From: Myxococcales bacterium
GTDB taxonomy: Bacteria; Myxococcota_C; UBA6777
Length of the DNA: 64,000 nt
Assembly (NCBI GenBank): GCA_020632975.1
Contig: JACKEL010000003.1
Location: 419,367-483,366, forward strand
Reading direction: 5' to 3'
In this document: positions 25,929-35,264 of the stretch, one piece after another
Position numbering within the stretch: position 1 is the stretch's first letter
Layout: each line of letters starts with the position of its first letter
Translations under genes and position numbers: made by a program
Notes under the pieces: model-generated
Seen by the model: the letters and a program-made list of their open reading frames with translations, nothing else
Database searches by the model: none
Told to the model about the DNA's origin: nothing

Positions 25929-27053
25929 TTAGGGGACTTGGGGGTCGCGAGAGGGATGAGATGTCGCTTCTGCACGGATCTGCTCGTTGATGTGGGGATG
26001 TTCGAGAGGTTCGTTGATCTTGGTACCGCGTGGTCCATTGGTTTTTCCTTGGATGGGCGGGGCGGGATGACCAGCGCGCTCAGCTTCCATCAGTTCGTGG
26101 AGACGACGACGAAACTCGATGATCGGGCGATCTCCTTGGACCAACAGTTCATCCATCGAAAGCTCCGTTCGGATGGGGTCTTGCGAACAAACCACACGGC
26201 GATCTTCGCCGAGTATCCGCTTGCTAAAAAGGATCATCAGCTTGCTTACCCAACGATCCAACAGCGGGATGCCCAAGAGACGCTGATAAGAACGGATATA
26301 CGTGATGCTATGATCATCATCGACAGGGACGAAGGCCGCAAAGTTGTAGAACTTTTCTGTGATCTTGAGTCGCCACGTGTTGGGAAAGCGAAAAAGCAGG
26401 CTCCCTTGTGCGAGGCTGGGATCGGTTTGAGCACCTTTCTTGGCGATCTGCCCCTTGTCTTCTTGGGAAACGGAGAGGAAGTGCATGGTCTCATCGTCTA
26501 GCCATGTGAAGATCGGGCCGTCGATGACAGGGCGTTTGGCGTCGCCGATGGTCTTTTTGTGCGTAAACGAAAGGTGTGTCACATCCAGTTGGTTTTCGAT
26601 GGAGCGGGTGACATGAACGGGCCACATGTCCTGCCATGTCGCGTATTTCAATCGGGGATCAAGTAACTCATCAAAGTAACGGATATCTGGGAGTTCTTGT
26701 CCTTCTTCAACATCTCCCCAGTACAACCAAATCCATCCAAAAGCCTCTTGCACTGGGTAAGACTTCACACGAAACTTTTTGGGGACAGCTGCATTTTTCC
26801 CGTTGCTTGGGACCAAAGTACACTGACCTTGCGCATCAAACTGCCAACCGTGGAAAGGGCATTCGATACAGTCCCCAAGGACTTGCCCCAAACTGAGCTG
26901 CGCGCCGCGGTGACAGCATTTGTCGAGTTGGCAGGAGATCTTGCCTTGGCTGTCGCGCCAAAAAACCAACCTCTCGCCAAATCGTTTGACCCCCAAGGGC
27001 TTCTTTCCTACTTCCGCAGCATCCAAAACCACATACCAACGATTGCGCAGCAT
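25929..27053 (-). CDS. Rieske non-heme iron oxygenase, alpha-subunit type
   Basis: The 374-residue protein carries a Rieske [2Fe-2S] motif: Cys46-x-His48 and Cys65-x2-His68 (CPFHGW). The mononuclear iron ligands follow in NxxDxxHxxxxH: Asn154, Asp157, His160, His165. This is the plan of ring-hydroxylating or demethylating monooxygenases (vanillate demethylase, pheophorbide oxygenase-like, cholesterol 7-desaturase-like). The substrate cannot be read from the sequence. No ferredoxin or reductase gene is adjacent, so electrons must come from elsewhere. It is divergent from arginase over a 271-base gap. The final 40 residues are Pro/Gly-rich and probably disordered. Confidence 0.9.
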   Translation of the reverse strand: MLRNRWYVVLDAAEVGKKPLGVKRFGERLVFWRDSQGKISCQLDKCCHRGAQLSLGQVLGDCIECPFHGWQFDAQGQCTLVPSNGKNAAVPKKFRVKSYPVQEAFGWIWLYWGDVEEGQELPDIRYFDELLDPRLKYATWQDMWPVHVTRSIENQLDVTHLSFTHKKTIGDAKRPVIDGPIFTWLDDETMHFLSVSQEDKGQIAKKGAQTDPSLAQGSLLFRFPNTWRLKITEKFYNFAAFVPVDDDHSITYIRSYQRLLGIPLLDRWVSKLMILFSKRILGEDRRVVCSQDPIRTELSMDELLVQGDRPIIEFRRRLHELMEAERAGHPAPPIQGKTNGPRGTKINEPLEHPHINEQIRAEATSHPSRDPQVP

Positions 27054-27246
27054 CTTCTTTCCTTTCTATTCGATGTTGAATAAGAAAAAATAGATCGACA
27101 CATCAGACCATTCTCATCTTCTGATGAATCCTGTTTGTCATTGGTTTCATTTTTTATACAGATTTGTTTAGTAATCTTTTGCATCACATGGGAAGGGGGC
27201 GTGGGGGGATTTTTTGTTTGGGGTCTTGAGTGTGCTTTTTGGGTGA

Positions 27247-27262
27247 TGCATATTCTTATGCA
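27247..27262. promoter_or_regulatory. Perfect palindrome between oxygenase and arginase genes
   Basis: TGCATA (27247-27252), TTCT, TATGCA (27257-27262). It lies 62 bases before the arginase ATG, in the divergent gap, and could be an operator. Confidence 0.4.
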
Positions 27263-27324
27263 GTTATTCAGTGCTTGATATGAGTGGAAGAGGGCGCTGA
27301 GAAGAAGAGAAAGAGGAGGCCAAG

Positions 27325-28215
27325 ATGGCAAAGATCCACGTAAAAGGTGTGCCTTTGGATATGGGGGCGGGTCGCCGTGGTGTGGACATGGGAGTGAGTG
27401 CGATTCGTTTGGCGGGTTTGCGAGAAGCGTTGGCGCGCCTGGGTCATCAAGTTGCAGATGATGGAAATGTGGAAGTCCCCGTTGTGGAGACGCTAGAGAG
27501 AGCGTCTTCTTTGCCGTATATCGAGGCGATCGCGTCTTCGTGCCGCCAAGTGTATCAGTGGTTTCGGCAGCTTCCTCCTGATGTGTTTGCGGTGGTGTTG
27601 GGTGGGGATCACTCGATTGCGATGGGTTCGGTGGCAGGAGCGGCACATCACGGTCGTTTGGGGGTGATCTGGGTGGATGCGCATACAGATATCAACACAC
27701 CTGATACCAGCCCCAGCGGAAACATCCATGGGATGCCGTTGTCGCACTTGTTGGGCGTGGGAGATCCCCGTCTTTTGGACATCTGGGGCGGCGGTCCTGT
27801 GATCGATCCCGCAGATATCGTGTACATCGGCATCCGCAGTGTGGACATGAAAGAGAGAGGATTGGTCAAAGAACACGGTATCTTGACCTACACGATGAAG
27901 GATATCGACATCGAGGGGATGGCTTCTGTAGCAGAGCAAACGGTGGCGTATCTCAAACGGCGTGGGATCACGCGGGTGCATGTGTCTTTTGATGCGGATG
28001 TACTTGATCCAACGCTTGCGCCTGGTGTGGGAACGCCCGAACCTGGGGGGCTGACGTATCGTGAAGCACACTTGCTGATGGAGCTTTTGTGTGATGCAAA
28101 GATCGCTACCAGTCTCGATTTGGTGGAGGTCAACCCCATCCTCGACAATGGCAACAAGACTGCGCAGATCATGGTGGATATGACGACAAGTTTGTTGGGC
28201 AAAGCGATCTTGTAG
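27325..28215 (+). CDS. rocF: Arginase
   Basis: Arginase hydrolyses arginine to ornithine and urea with a binuclear manganese centre. The 296-residue product has all the metal ligands: GGDHS with His96; DAHTD with Asp118, His120 and Asp122; and SFDADVLDP with Asp223 and Asp225. The substrate segment SPSGNIHGMPL (129-139) is that of true arginases and not of agmatinase. The start follows AGAGGAGG. No urease or other arginine-catabolism gene is close, so it may serve nitrogen or polyamine metabolism on its own. Confidence 0.95.
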   Translation: MAKIHVKGVPLDMGAGRRGVDMGVSAIRLAGLREALARLGHQVADDGNVEVPVVETLERASSLPYIEAIASSCRQVYQWFRQLPPDVFAVVLGGDHSIAMGSVAGAAHHGRLGVIWVDAHTDINTPDTSPSGNIHGMPLSHLLGVGDPRLLDIWGGGPVIDPADIVYIGIRSVDMKERGLVKEHGILTYTMKDIDIEGMASVAEQTVAYLKRRGITRVHVSFDADVLDPTLAPGVGTPEPGGLTYREAHLLMELLCDAKIATSLDLVEVNPILDNGNKTAQIMVDMTTSLLGKAIL

Positions 28216-28324
28216 GTTGGTTGGGGATTTGTGGGCGAACGATCGGGGTGGTTGGAGGTGGGACTTGGCGGGCTTTGTTTGGTCTTGTTGGATATCTTTG
28301 TTTTGGTTTAAGCCTCCATCTTGG

Positions 28325-30268
28325 TTAGCGTCTTCGTTTGAAGAGGATGAGAAGGAACAGTCCAAACCAAGGGAAGACCGCTTGAGGAGCTGAAGCAGCG
28401 CTACAGCTACAGCCTTCGGCATAGACGAGAGGCGGGGGAGAGGGCAAGTCGATGCGTGAAGGTGTGGTTTCTTGGCAAGCGGCACCTTGGGCATCTGCGG
28501 GGGGTAGGCAACCTGACCAAGTGCCTTCCAAGCAGACTTCGTGTCCCAGTCCGCAAGGATGTTGGCAGACGCGTGTAAGTTGTTCGTCTGTTTGTCCGTC
28601 GCAGTCGTCGTCTTGACCATTGCACCTTTCTGTTTGGGGTTGGATGGGATCTTTAACAACACAGATGGCTTTGGTTTGATCGGGGCTACACTCCATCTTT
28701 CCGGGTTTTTGGCAGACACCCAGTCCGTCTTGGCAGGCTTGTCCAAGGGCGGACCAAGTTTCGTCGATCTTTCCGTCACAGTCGTCATCTTGGCCATTGC
28801 ATTTTTCTTGGTAATCTTTTCCTCCGTCGCAAAATACGCCGCTTCCGTCAGCTTTGCAGCGATAGGTCCCTTCATAACAGGATGTTTGGCAGGCTCCTCC
28901 TACAGGTTGTGCGGTCTTTTCTGACCACGGGTCATCAATGATACCGTTGCAATCATCGTCTTTGCCATTGCATGTCTCGACTTGGGGCGCGGGTGCCGAA
29001 CATGCGGTGAGTCGGCCTTTTACACAGTATTGGACACCTTCTCCACAGTCTGTTTTGCAGGCTTGTGTGAGAGAAGAGGCTTGTTCACTTTGGGGAGCGT
29101 TGTCGATCTTGCCGTCGCAGTCGTCATCTTGGCCGTTGCAGACTTCCGCCGTGGGGGTTCTTGGGGTACAGGCGCCCCAAGCACCTGCTTGGCAAGTTTG
29201 TGTTCCACAAGGCTCGCAGTTTCGTGTAAGTTGTTCGTCGATCTTGCCGTCGCAGTCGTTGTCTTGGCCATCGCATGTTTCTGGTTTGGGGTCCGCTGTG
29301 CATCCTTGCCAACGTCCTGCGGTACAAGTCGCCATGCCATCGCCGCAAGCGCCTTTGCATGGCTGCTGAAGGCTTTGGGCTTTTTGTGTGTCAGGAGCAT
29401 CGTCGATAAGCCCGTTACAGTCGTTGTCTTTGCCATCGCAGATCTCTTGTGAGGGAGCGACGGTAGGCACACAAGCACTCCAACGGGCTGCTTGGCAAAA
29501 TCGCGTACCGCCGCAGCCACCGAGCAAACAAGCTTCTTGAAGTGGCATCCCCTTGGTGCCGGGCATATTGTCGATCTCGCCATCGCAATCGTCGTCGAGT
29601 CCGTTGCAGAGTTCGATCTCTGTGGCGGCTTGGCTGATGGCTTGCATGGCTTGTTCGAGATCCGCTTGGGTGCTGGCGACGAAATATTTGGTGGGGCCAT
29701 TTTTGGCTGTTTTTCCTTTTTCAGAGAGTTGATTGAGGCAGGATGGATTGACCAGCGTCCCAAATCCGATCACAAACGTCCGAACCAAGGAGGGTTTGGA
29801 TTTTACCGAAAGGTTATAGAGGGCTTCGACTTCTGCTGTGGGACAACGATCTGAAGGAGAGCCATCTGTGAGGAAAAGCACGCTGGTTGGGCGGCTTTGG
29901 ATGGTATCTTGAGAGAGGATATCTTGGAGATGTTGTTGCGCCAAGGCGATGGCGGGAAGCATAAAGGTTTGACCTGCGGGGCTGATCTTCTCAAGTGCCC
30001 CAAGAATCGAGGACTTTGCGCTATCGATGGGGGCTTCCAAGGTGGGTTTGTCAGAAAAGCTGATCAGCCCAAACCGCACTTTGTTTTCGTACTGTTGGAG
30101 CATGGCTTGGATGCCTGACTTGGCGGCGGCCCATTTGTTTCCATTGGTCATTGAACCCGATTTGTCGAGGATAATGAGGAGGTTCGGCGACTCACAAAGT
30201 GCCGAAGCGTGTTGGGGGTAGGCTAGATACATTGCGAGAAGACAGCAGAAGAAAAGTTGCCGTGTCAT
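28325..30268 (-). CDS. Secreted VWA-domain protein with seven MopE-like metal-binding repeats and MYXO-CTERM tail
   Basis: From the ATG at 30268 (AAGGACAGGAA upstream) the product has 647 residues. The signal peptide is about residues 1-23. A von Willebrand A domain follows with MIDAS DKSGSM (Asp35, Ser37, Ser39). Seven copies of a motif such as CNGQDDDCDGKIDE come next, each an acidic DxDxDG-type loop between Cys, the 'putative metal-binding motif' first known from the copper protein MopE. The end is EGCSC, a membrane helix and KRRR, a MYXO-CTERM-like tail. It is likely a surface protein binding Ca2+ or another cation. An in-frame ATG at 30289 is the alternative start. Confidence 0.87.
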   Translation of the reverse strand: MTRQLFFCCLLAMYLAYPQHASALCESPNLLIILDKSGSMTNGNKWAAAKSGIQAMLQQYENKVRFGLISFSDKPTLEAPIDSAKSSILGALEKISPAGQTFMLPAIALAQQHLQDILSQDTIQSRPTSVLFLTDGSPSDRCPTAEVEALYNLSVKSKPSLVRTFVIGFGTLVNPSCLNQLSEKGKTAKNGPTKYFVASTQADLEQAMQAISQAATEIELCNGLDDDCDGEIDNMPGTKGMPLQEACLLGGCGGTRFCQAARWSACVPTVAPSQEICDGKDNDCNGLIDDAPDTQKAQSLQQPCKGACGDGMATCTAGRWQGCTADPKPETCDGQDNDCDGKIDEQLTRNCEPCGTQTCQAGAWGACTPRTPTAEVCNGQDDDCDGKIDNAPQSEQASSLTQACKTDCGEGVQYCVKGRLTACSAPAPQVETCNGKDDDCNGIIDDPWSEKTAQPVGGACQTSCYEGTYRCKADGSGVFCDGGKDYQEKCNGQDDDCDGKIDETWSALGQACQDGLGVCQKPGKMECSPDQTKAICVVKDPIQPQTERCNGQDDDCDGQTDEQLTRVCQHPCGLGHEVCLEGTWSGCLPPADAQGAACQETTPSRIDLPSPPPLVYAEGCSCSAASAPQAVFPWFGLFLLILFKRRR

Positions 30269-30527
30269 GATGAATTCCTGTCCTTGCAAAAAGCGCCGTC
30301 CGTGGCTGAAAGAAAAAGCCTTTTTCTTCGAGATAAAGGGCTTTTGCGTGCTCTTTTTCTCTTTGTTTTCTTTTTCTTTTTTGCGTTATAAGGAAAACAA
30401 TATCTTTAGAAAATATCGTGTTTTTTGGCTACATTACATAGAAACGGAGCGCCCAAAACAGACTTGAGATTTTTTTTACAAAAAATCGAGGGAGGGGAGC
30501 AAATATGCGGCAGGAAGGAGGGGATGC

Positions 30528-31829
30528 TTAGCCTTTGCGGATCTCTTCGAGGATCGAGCGAGCGACGTCATGTGAAAAACGCCCGCCACGTTGGGACATG
30601 ATGGTTGCAACGCGATCGATCTCTGCACCCACAGCACCGATCTCTGCGGCGATATTGCGGCTATGAAGTCGCATGTGCCCTTGTTGGATGCCTTCATTGG
30701 CGAGGGCGCGGATCGCTGCGAGGTTTTGTGCGAGTCCGACCGCTGCGGCGATTTGTGCGAGTTCTTGGGCTGTGGAAACTTGCATGATCTTGAGTGCTGC
30801 TTGTGCGGTGGGATGAACGCGGATGACACCGCCCACGATCCCTACAGCCATGGGAAGAGTCATCTCGCCATGCAGAGCGCCATCTCGAACGCGCCAACGT
30901 GAAAGCGCGGTGTATCGGCCTTTTTGCGAAGCGTAAGCATGGGCACCTGCTTCTACAGCGCGATAGTCTTGGCCTGTGGCAACAAGCACCGCGTCGATAC
31001 CGTTCATGATGCCTTTGTTGTGTGTGGCAGCGCGATAGGGGTCGCGTTCTGCAAAGACGGAAGCTTCTTGGATTCCCAATGCGACCGCTTCGCCGTGCTC
31101 GATGGATTGGCCTTTTTTGCAAAAAGCTTCAAAGGGGATACGACCGCGCACGGTGACAAGGCGGCGATCTGCGAGGTTGCTCAAGATGCGCAAACGAGAG
31201 TGTCCGCCCGAAAGCTCAGCAAGACGGGGAGCGATGCCTTCGCACATGGTGTTGATGGCGTTTGCGCCCATGGCATCGCGTACATCGACGACGAGGTGAG
31301 CGATCAACATGGGACCGAGTGGGTCGTCTTGTTCCATGGGATCGAGGCGACGAAGATGAAGTTCACGCGGTCCACCGCCCACTTCCACAAGGCGGGGGTC
31401 CATGCTTGCGGCTTGTTGGAGCAGTGCTTCGCGTTGGGCTTCGATCTGGGCGATGGCATGGTCGATATCGGGGACATCGCACAGTTGGATCTGGCCGATC
31501 ATCAAAGGTGCGGTGCTCTCTGCTTGGATACCGCCTCCCGCGCGGAGAAGCTTGGCAGCGTGCGAGGCAGCTGCAACAACAGAGGCTTCTTCAACGGCCA
31601 TGGGGACGAGGTGATCGCGGCCATTGAGTTGCAGGTTGACGCAAACGCCCAAGGGTTGGCTCATGAGGCCGATGACGTTTTCGACCATCTGCTCGGCTTT
31701 TTCGATGGAAAGCGGCTGAGCGCCCCAGAGTCCTTCTTGAGCTTTTTCGTCAAGGTCGAGGACTTCAGCGAGTTTTTCGCGTCTTTCTTGGAGAGAGAGC
31801 TTATAAAAGTTCGGAATTGCGCTATGCAT
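30528..31829 (-). CDS. Hydroxymethylglutaryl-CoA reductase
   Basis: The enzyme interconverts HMG-CoA and mevalonate. From the ATG at 31829 the protein has 433 residues with the class II plan: ENVIGLMSQPLGVCVNLQLNG near the N-terminus, the catalytic-region segments DAMGANAINTMCE and ATHNKGIMNGIDAV, and the C-terminal HMRLHSRNIA with the catalytic His. Class II forms can be biosynthetic or degradative; the overlap with the IPP isomerase gene argues for the isoprenoid (mevalonate) role. GGGAGG precedes the start. Its first eight bases overlap the end of the isomerase gene, so translation is probably coupled. An extended start at 31916 would lie inside the upstream gene. Confidence 0.93.
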   Translation of the reverse strand: MHSAIPNFYKLSLQERREKLAEVLDLDEKAQEGLWGAQPLSIEKAEQMVENVIGLMSQPLGVCVNLQLNGRDHLVPMAVEEASVVAAASHAAKLLRAGGGIQAESTAPLMIGQIQLCDVPDIDHAIAQIEAQREALLQQAASMDPRLVEVGGGPRELHLRRLDPMEQDDPLGPMLIAHLVVDVRDAMGANAINTMCEGIAPRLAELSGGHSRLRILSNLADRRLVTVRGRIPFEAFCKKGQSIEHGEAVALGIQEASVFAERDPYRAATHNKGIMNGIDAVLVATGQDYRAVEAGAHAYASQKGRYTALSRWRVRDGALHGEMTLPMAVGIVGGVIRVHPTAQAALKIMQVSTAQELAQIAAAVGLAQNLAAIRALANEGIQQGHMRLHSRNIAAEIGAVGAEIDRVATIMSQRGGRFSHDVARSILEEIRKG

Positions 31830-32862
31830 GAGACCTCCCAGCGGGCAAGAGACGCACTTGGCGCAGCGCAGCGATATTGGGAGCGCCTGTGCAAAAACAG
31901 ATGACTTTGAGTTCATGGATCAGGTTATGTAGAAACTGTTCGAGAGCTTCTTCACTTTGTGTCGCGGCTTGTAGGACTGGCTGTGCGAGTGCCACTGCGT
32001 CTGCGCCCAAAGCAAGGGCGACTGCGACGTCCATCCCTGTTCGGACACCGCCCGAACCAATCACGAGACGATCAGAGAAGTGTTTGCGACAGTGCAAGAT
32101 CGACTCTGCTGTGGGGGTTCCAAAAGCCCGTAGCCGCTGGCCCAAGATCGCGGAGGTGCTTTGTTCCTTGGCGCGATAGGCTTCTACACGTGCCCACGAT
32201 GTTCCGCCTACACCCGAGGCTTCGACACCTGCAAGGGAGAGGCGGGAGAGTTTTTCTGCGGTCTTTTCAGAGATTCCAGAGCCCACTTCTTTGGCGATGC
32301 AGGGGACGCCGAGGGCATCGATGGCTTCGTGCATCTTGCTGAAAAGCCCGCGAAACTGGGTGTCACCTTCTGGTTGAATCGCTTCTTGGAGTGGGTTGAG
32401 GTGAAAGAAAAGTCCGTCCGCTTGGACAGAATGGACGAGATAACGCAGTTGTTCAAGATCCACACCAAGGCCCAATTGCACAGCGCCGATATTGCCGATC
32501 AATAGGGGGAGATCGGGGGAGGTCTTGCGGACAGCAAAGGTCTCGGCGAGTGCTCGATCTTTGAGCATCGCGCGTTGTGATCCAAGGCCCATGCCCAGTC
32601 CAAGGCGGGTTGCGACGCGTGCGATGCGATGGTTGATCTCGCCAGCCCACTCGCTGCCGCCCGTCATCGAACCAATCAAGATGGGGGCTTGAAGGGAGCG
32701 TCCAAGGATCTTTGTGGAAAGATCGACGTCATCCAAATCGATCTCAGGGAGGGCGTCATATTCGAGGCGAAAAGCACCAAGACCTGTACTGGCTTCGGTG
32801 CCGACCTCTTCTTCTAGACAGATCCGCAGGTGATCGTCTTTTCGTTGTTGGATCTGGCTCAT
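31822..32862 (-). CDS. fni: Type 2 isopentenyl-diphosphate delta-isomerase
   Basis: This FMN-dependent enzyme interconverts IPP and DMAPP. From the ATG at 32862 (GAGGAG five bases upstream) it has 346 residues. Typical segments are QRKDDHLRICLEEEV at the start, GSMTGG, GLGSQR, HLNPLQEAIQPEGD, AKEVGSGIS, GVGGTSWARVE and the FMN-phosphate loop IGSGGVRTGMDVA. It is the first of two genes, followed by HMG-CoA reductase with overlap. Together they indicate a mevalonate route to isoprenoids; the other mevalonate genes are not in this window. Confidence 0.95.
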   Translation of the reverse strand: MSQIQQRKDDHLRICLEEEVGTEASTGLGAFRLEYDALPEIDLDDVDLSTKILGRSLQAPILIGSMTGGSEWAGEINHRIARVATRLGLGMGLGSQRAMLKDRALAETFAVRKTSPDLPLLIGNIGAVQLGLGVDLEQLRYLVHSVQADGLFFHLNPLQEAIQPEGDTQFRGLFSKMHEAIDALGVPCIAKEVGSGISEKTAEKLSRLSLAGVEASGVGGTSWARVEAYRAKEQSTSAILGQRLRAFGTPTAESILHCRKHFSDRLVIGSGGVRTGMDVAVALALGADAVALAQPVLQAATQSEEALEQFLHNLIHELKVICFCTGAPNIAALRQVRLLPAGRSHA

Positions 32863-33344
32863 AGCTACTCCTCGTACGCAAACGGTGGGACGTCGATGGG
32901 ATGCTTCCCGGATGCCAAACGTTGCGTGATCTTCATTCATACTTCTACATCAAAGGGTGAAATCTATGATTTCTTTGTGAAATCCTATCGAAAGTCAGGG
33001 TTGCGATGTTTTGGTGATGGGCATCCTAATCATGAAAAAACGTTGCGTCTACTGTGTTTTCTGACGACACATGGGGCGTATTTGCGACAGTTTGATGTAT
33101 CTTCTCGGTGGATACGGGACTCTTGCCTTGAGTCGGCGGAGCTTGTTGCTTTGGGAGTGTTTGGGGCCTTGTGTTGTGGGGCTTGGTGTGTGGGTGCGAC
33201 TCTTTGTAGAAAGGCTCGTGGATCGGGGGGCGTACCTGTGTTAAAGATCTTGGTTCGTGTGTTGATTGGGGTATGGTGTGATGTCACAGGTGGCATGTGG
33301 CCGCTTGTAGCACATATCGTCGGAAACCTCGGGAGCTAGGACGA
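32863..33344. other. Divergent intergenic region, no gene
   Basis: This is the gap between the isomerase and TolC-like genes, which point away from each other. An open frame on the plus strand (32830-33339) starts inside the isomerase gene, has no ribosome site and no recognisable fold. A TGTGA-TG-TCACA palindrome at 33277-33288 lies 57 bases before the TolC-like start and could be an operator. Confidence 0.4.
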
Positions 33345-35141
33345 ATGGAATTTCTTGTGAAGGTTGATCTATTGCGGCGGTGTCGTCGCGCACTCTCTGT
33401 TGGGGCTGTGGTTGCATTGTCTTTGTTGTGCGTTGGTGAGGCTTGGTCCAAACCTGTTCCCCCCAAGTCGCCTTTGTGGAGCAAAACAGTCCGCCATGTG
33501 CGTCTTGTGCGCCCAGGTTTGTGGTGGCCTTTTCAAGATCTCGTTGGACGCGCATCTTACCATCGTTGGATCGCCCAAACGACGCAGCCTGAGAAGGATG
33601 ATGATGCAAAGACACTTGCGGAGATTAGCGCAAAAGCCGAGAAGATCGGCATCGAGACGGGGGGGCTGTCTTTGCGCGATGTCCTCAATCGCTTGATCCG
33701 CGACAACCCTTCGTTGAAACGCGAGCGCTTGTTGTTGCGCATCGCTTCTGCGGATCTGACACGGGCTCGTGGTGCGTTTAGCTTTGATTTGAACCTCGAT
33801 CTTACGCTTGGTCACATCTACGAACCGCAAGGGATCCAAAACTTCCTCACAGGCGGGGCGTCGATCAACGTCGACACCTTCCGCGAAGGTTGGAGCGTGG
33901 ATGGAAATATCCAATTGAACAAGCGTTTCGAGTCAGGGACCGCGCTTTCGGCGACTTTCACGAACCGTTGGGCGGACACCAACCGACTGTTTTATGATCT
34001 TCAAGGGAACGCTTTGACCGATCGCAACGTGCGAATCGAAACCGTCAACAGCTCTCTCACCTTGCAAGCCACACAGTCTTTCTTGAAAGGTGCTTTCTTG
34101 GAGCCCAACCTTGCGCCCATTTGGCAGGCTGAAGAGGGGATGCGTAAAGTCCAAGATCAACTCGCGGGTGTTGTGACGCAGTACGCCGCGCAAGCCATCC
34201 GTGCTTACTGGGATCTCGTGTACGCACGCGCCAATCGCCAGATCCAAGAGGGCGCGCTGAAGCTGGCAGAAGAACAGTTGCGCACCACACAAGCTTTGAT
34301 TCAGGGTGGGAAAAAGTCTCCCTTGGAGCGATACGAAGCGGAACAAGCCGTTGCCAAGCGCAAAGGCGATCTCTTGCAAGCAGAAAACAGCCTCGACGAT
34401 GCGGTGACTTCGCTGCGAACGTTGCTTGCGATGGAAAATGGTGGAGGGATCGCGCCTTCAGAAGCCCCTGCGATCCAAGCGGAGATCCCCGATCTCCCGA
34501 AACTTTTGAAAGAAGTTGAGCGTTCGAGCTTTGAACTGATGGCTGCCAAGCGAGATATCCGCATTGCTAAACTCGCGTTGCTTGTCTCGAAGAATGCGAC
34601 CTTGCCACAACTCGACTTTACGTTGGGCTTCACGTTTCGGGGTCTTGGCAACACTGTGCAAGGTGCAGCGAACAACTTGCAGCCTTTCCCCCGCGCTTAT
34701 GGGACGCTTTTTGATCCTTCTACCCACAACTTTCAAGCAGGGGTTGTTTTGCGCATCCCGCTCGATAACCGCCAAGCGACGGCCCTTCACGAACGTCAGC
34801 AGGTGGAAGCGCGTCGTGCAGAGATGCAACTGGATGTCTTGAAACAACAACTTCGTTTGGAACTGCGCAAGCTGTACGCGATCGCGATGCGTACCAAGCA
34901 ACGTATCCCCATCGCACGCGTCTCGTTGCTGCTTGCACAGAAGAAACTCGAAGCCGAACAACTTCGCTACAAACTGGGGCAAAGCACGCTGTTTACCTTG
35001 TTGCAATACCAACAAGATCTCGCGACTGCGCAACTCGAAGAAGTGAAAGCACGTGTGGATCTGCAAAAAGCCACCATCGCGATCTACGAGCGCGCAGGAC
35101 TTTTGCTCAGCAAATACGGGATCGCGCAGAAGCGAGACTGA
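33345..35141 (+). CDS. TolC-family outer-membrane efflux protein
   Basis: The 598-residue product has a signal peptide (cleavage near GEAWSKP) and two outer-membrane-efflux repeats of coiled-coil type. The first covers about residues 100-330 (LSLRDVLNRLIRDNPSL). The second covers about 380-595, ending with LGQSTLFTLLQYQQDLATAQLEEVKAR. TolC proteins form the outer-membrane exit duct of tripartite pumps and type I secretion. No membrane-fusion protein or inner-membrane pump is next to it, so its partner is elsewhere. The start ATG 33345 follows AGGA. Beta-rich sequence of about 100 residues between the two repeats is longer than usual. Confidence 0.88.
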   Translation: MEFLVKVDLLRRCRRALSVGAVVALSLLCVGEAWSKPVPPKSPLWSKTVRHVRLVRPGLWWPFQDLVGRASYHRWIAQTTQPEKDDDAKTLAEISAKAEKIGIETGGLSLRDVLNRLIRDNPSLKRERLLLRIASADLTRARGAFSFDLNLDLTLGHIYEPQGIQNFLTGGASINVDTFREGWSVDGNIQLNKRFESGTALSATFTNRWADTNRLFYDLQGNALTDRNVRIETVNSSLTLQATQSFLKGAFLEPNLAPIWQAEEGMRKVQDQLAGVVTQYAAQAIRAYWDLVYARANRQIQEGALKLAEEQLRTTQALIQGGKKSPLERYEAEQAVAKRKGDLLQAENSLDDAVTSLRTLLAMENGGGIAPSEAPAIQAEIPDLPKLLKEVERSSFELMAAKRDIRIAKLALLVSKNATLPQLDFTLGFTFRGLGNTVQGAANNLQPFPRAYGTLFDPSTHNFQAGVVLRIPLDNRQATALHERQQVEARRAEMQLDVLKQQLRLELRKLYAIAMRTKQRIPIARVSLLLAQKKLEAEQLRYKLGQSTLFTLLQYQQDLATAQLEEVKARVDLQKATIAIYERAGLLLSKYGIAQKRD

Positions 35142-35264
35142 TCCAAGTCTCGCTTAGGGAGTGGGGACAAAAGAATATCTCGCTTGGGGTAGCGTGGGAA
35201 CGAAAAAGTCTGAAGAGATAAAAAAGATTCTCTGAAAAGTAGCTTCTTCTTTTTTGGAGGAGGA

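Noticed and set aside
30528..31829. HMG-CoA reductase considered as purely degradative
   Set aside because: It overlaps the IPP isomerase gene, which points to isoprenoid synthesis; class II sequence alone does not decide direction.
32830..33339. A 169-codon plus-strand open frame before the TolC-like gene
   Set aside because: It begins inside the isomerase gene, has no ribosome site or recognisable fold, and ends just before the true TolC-like start.
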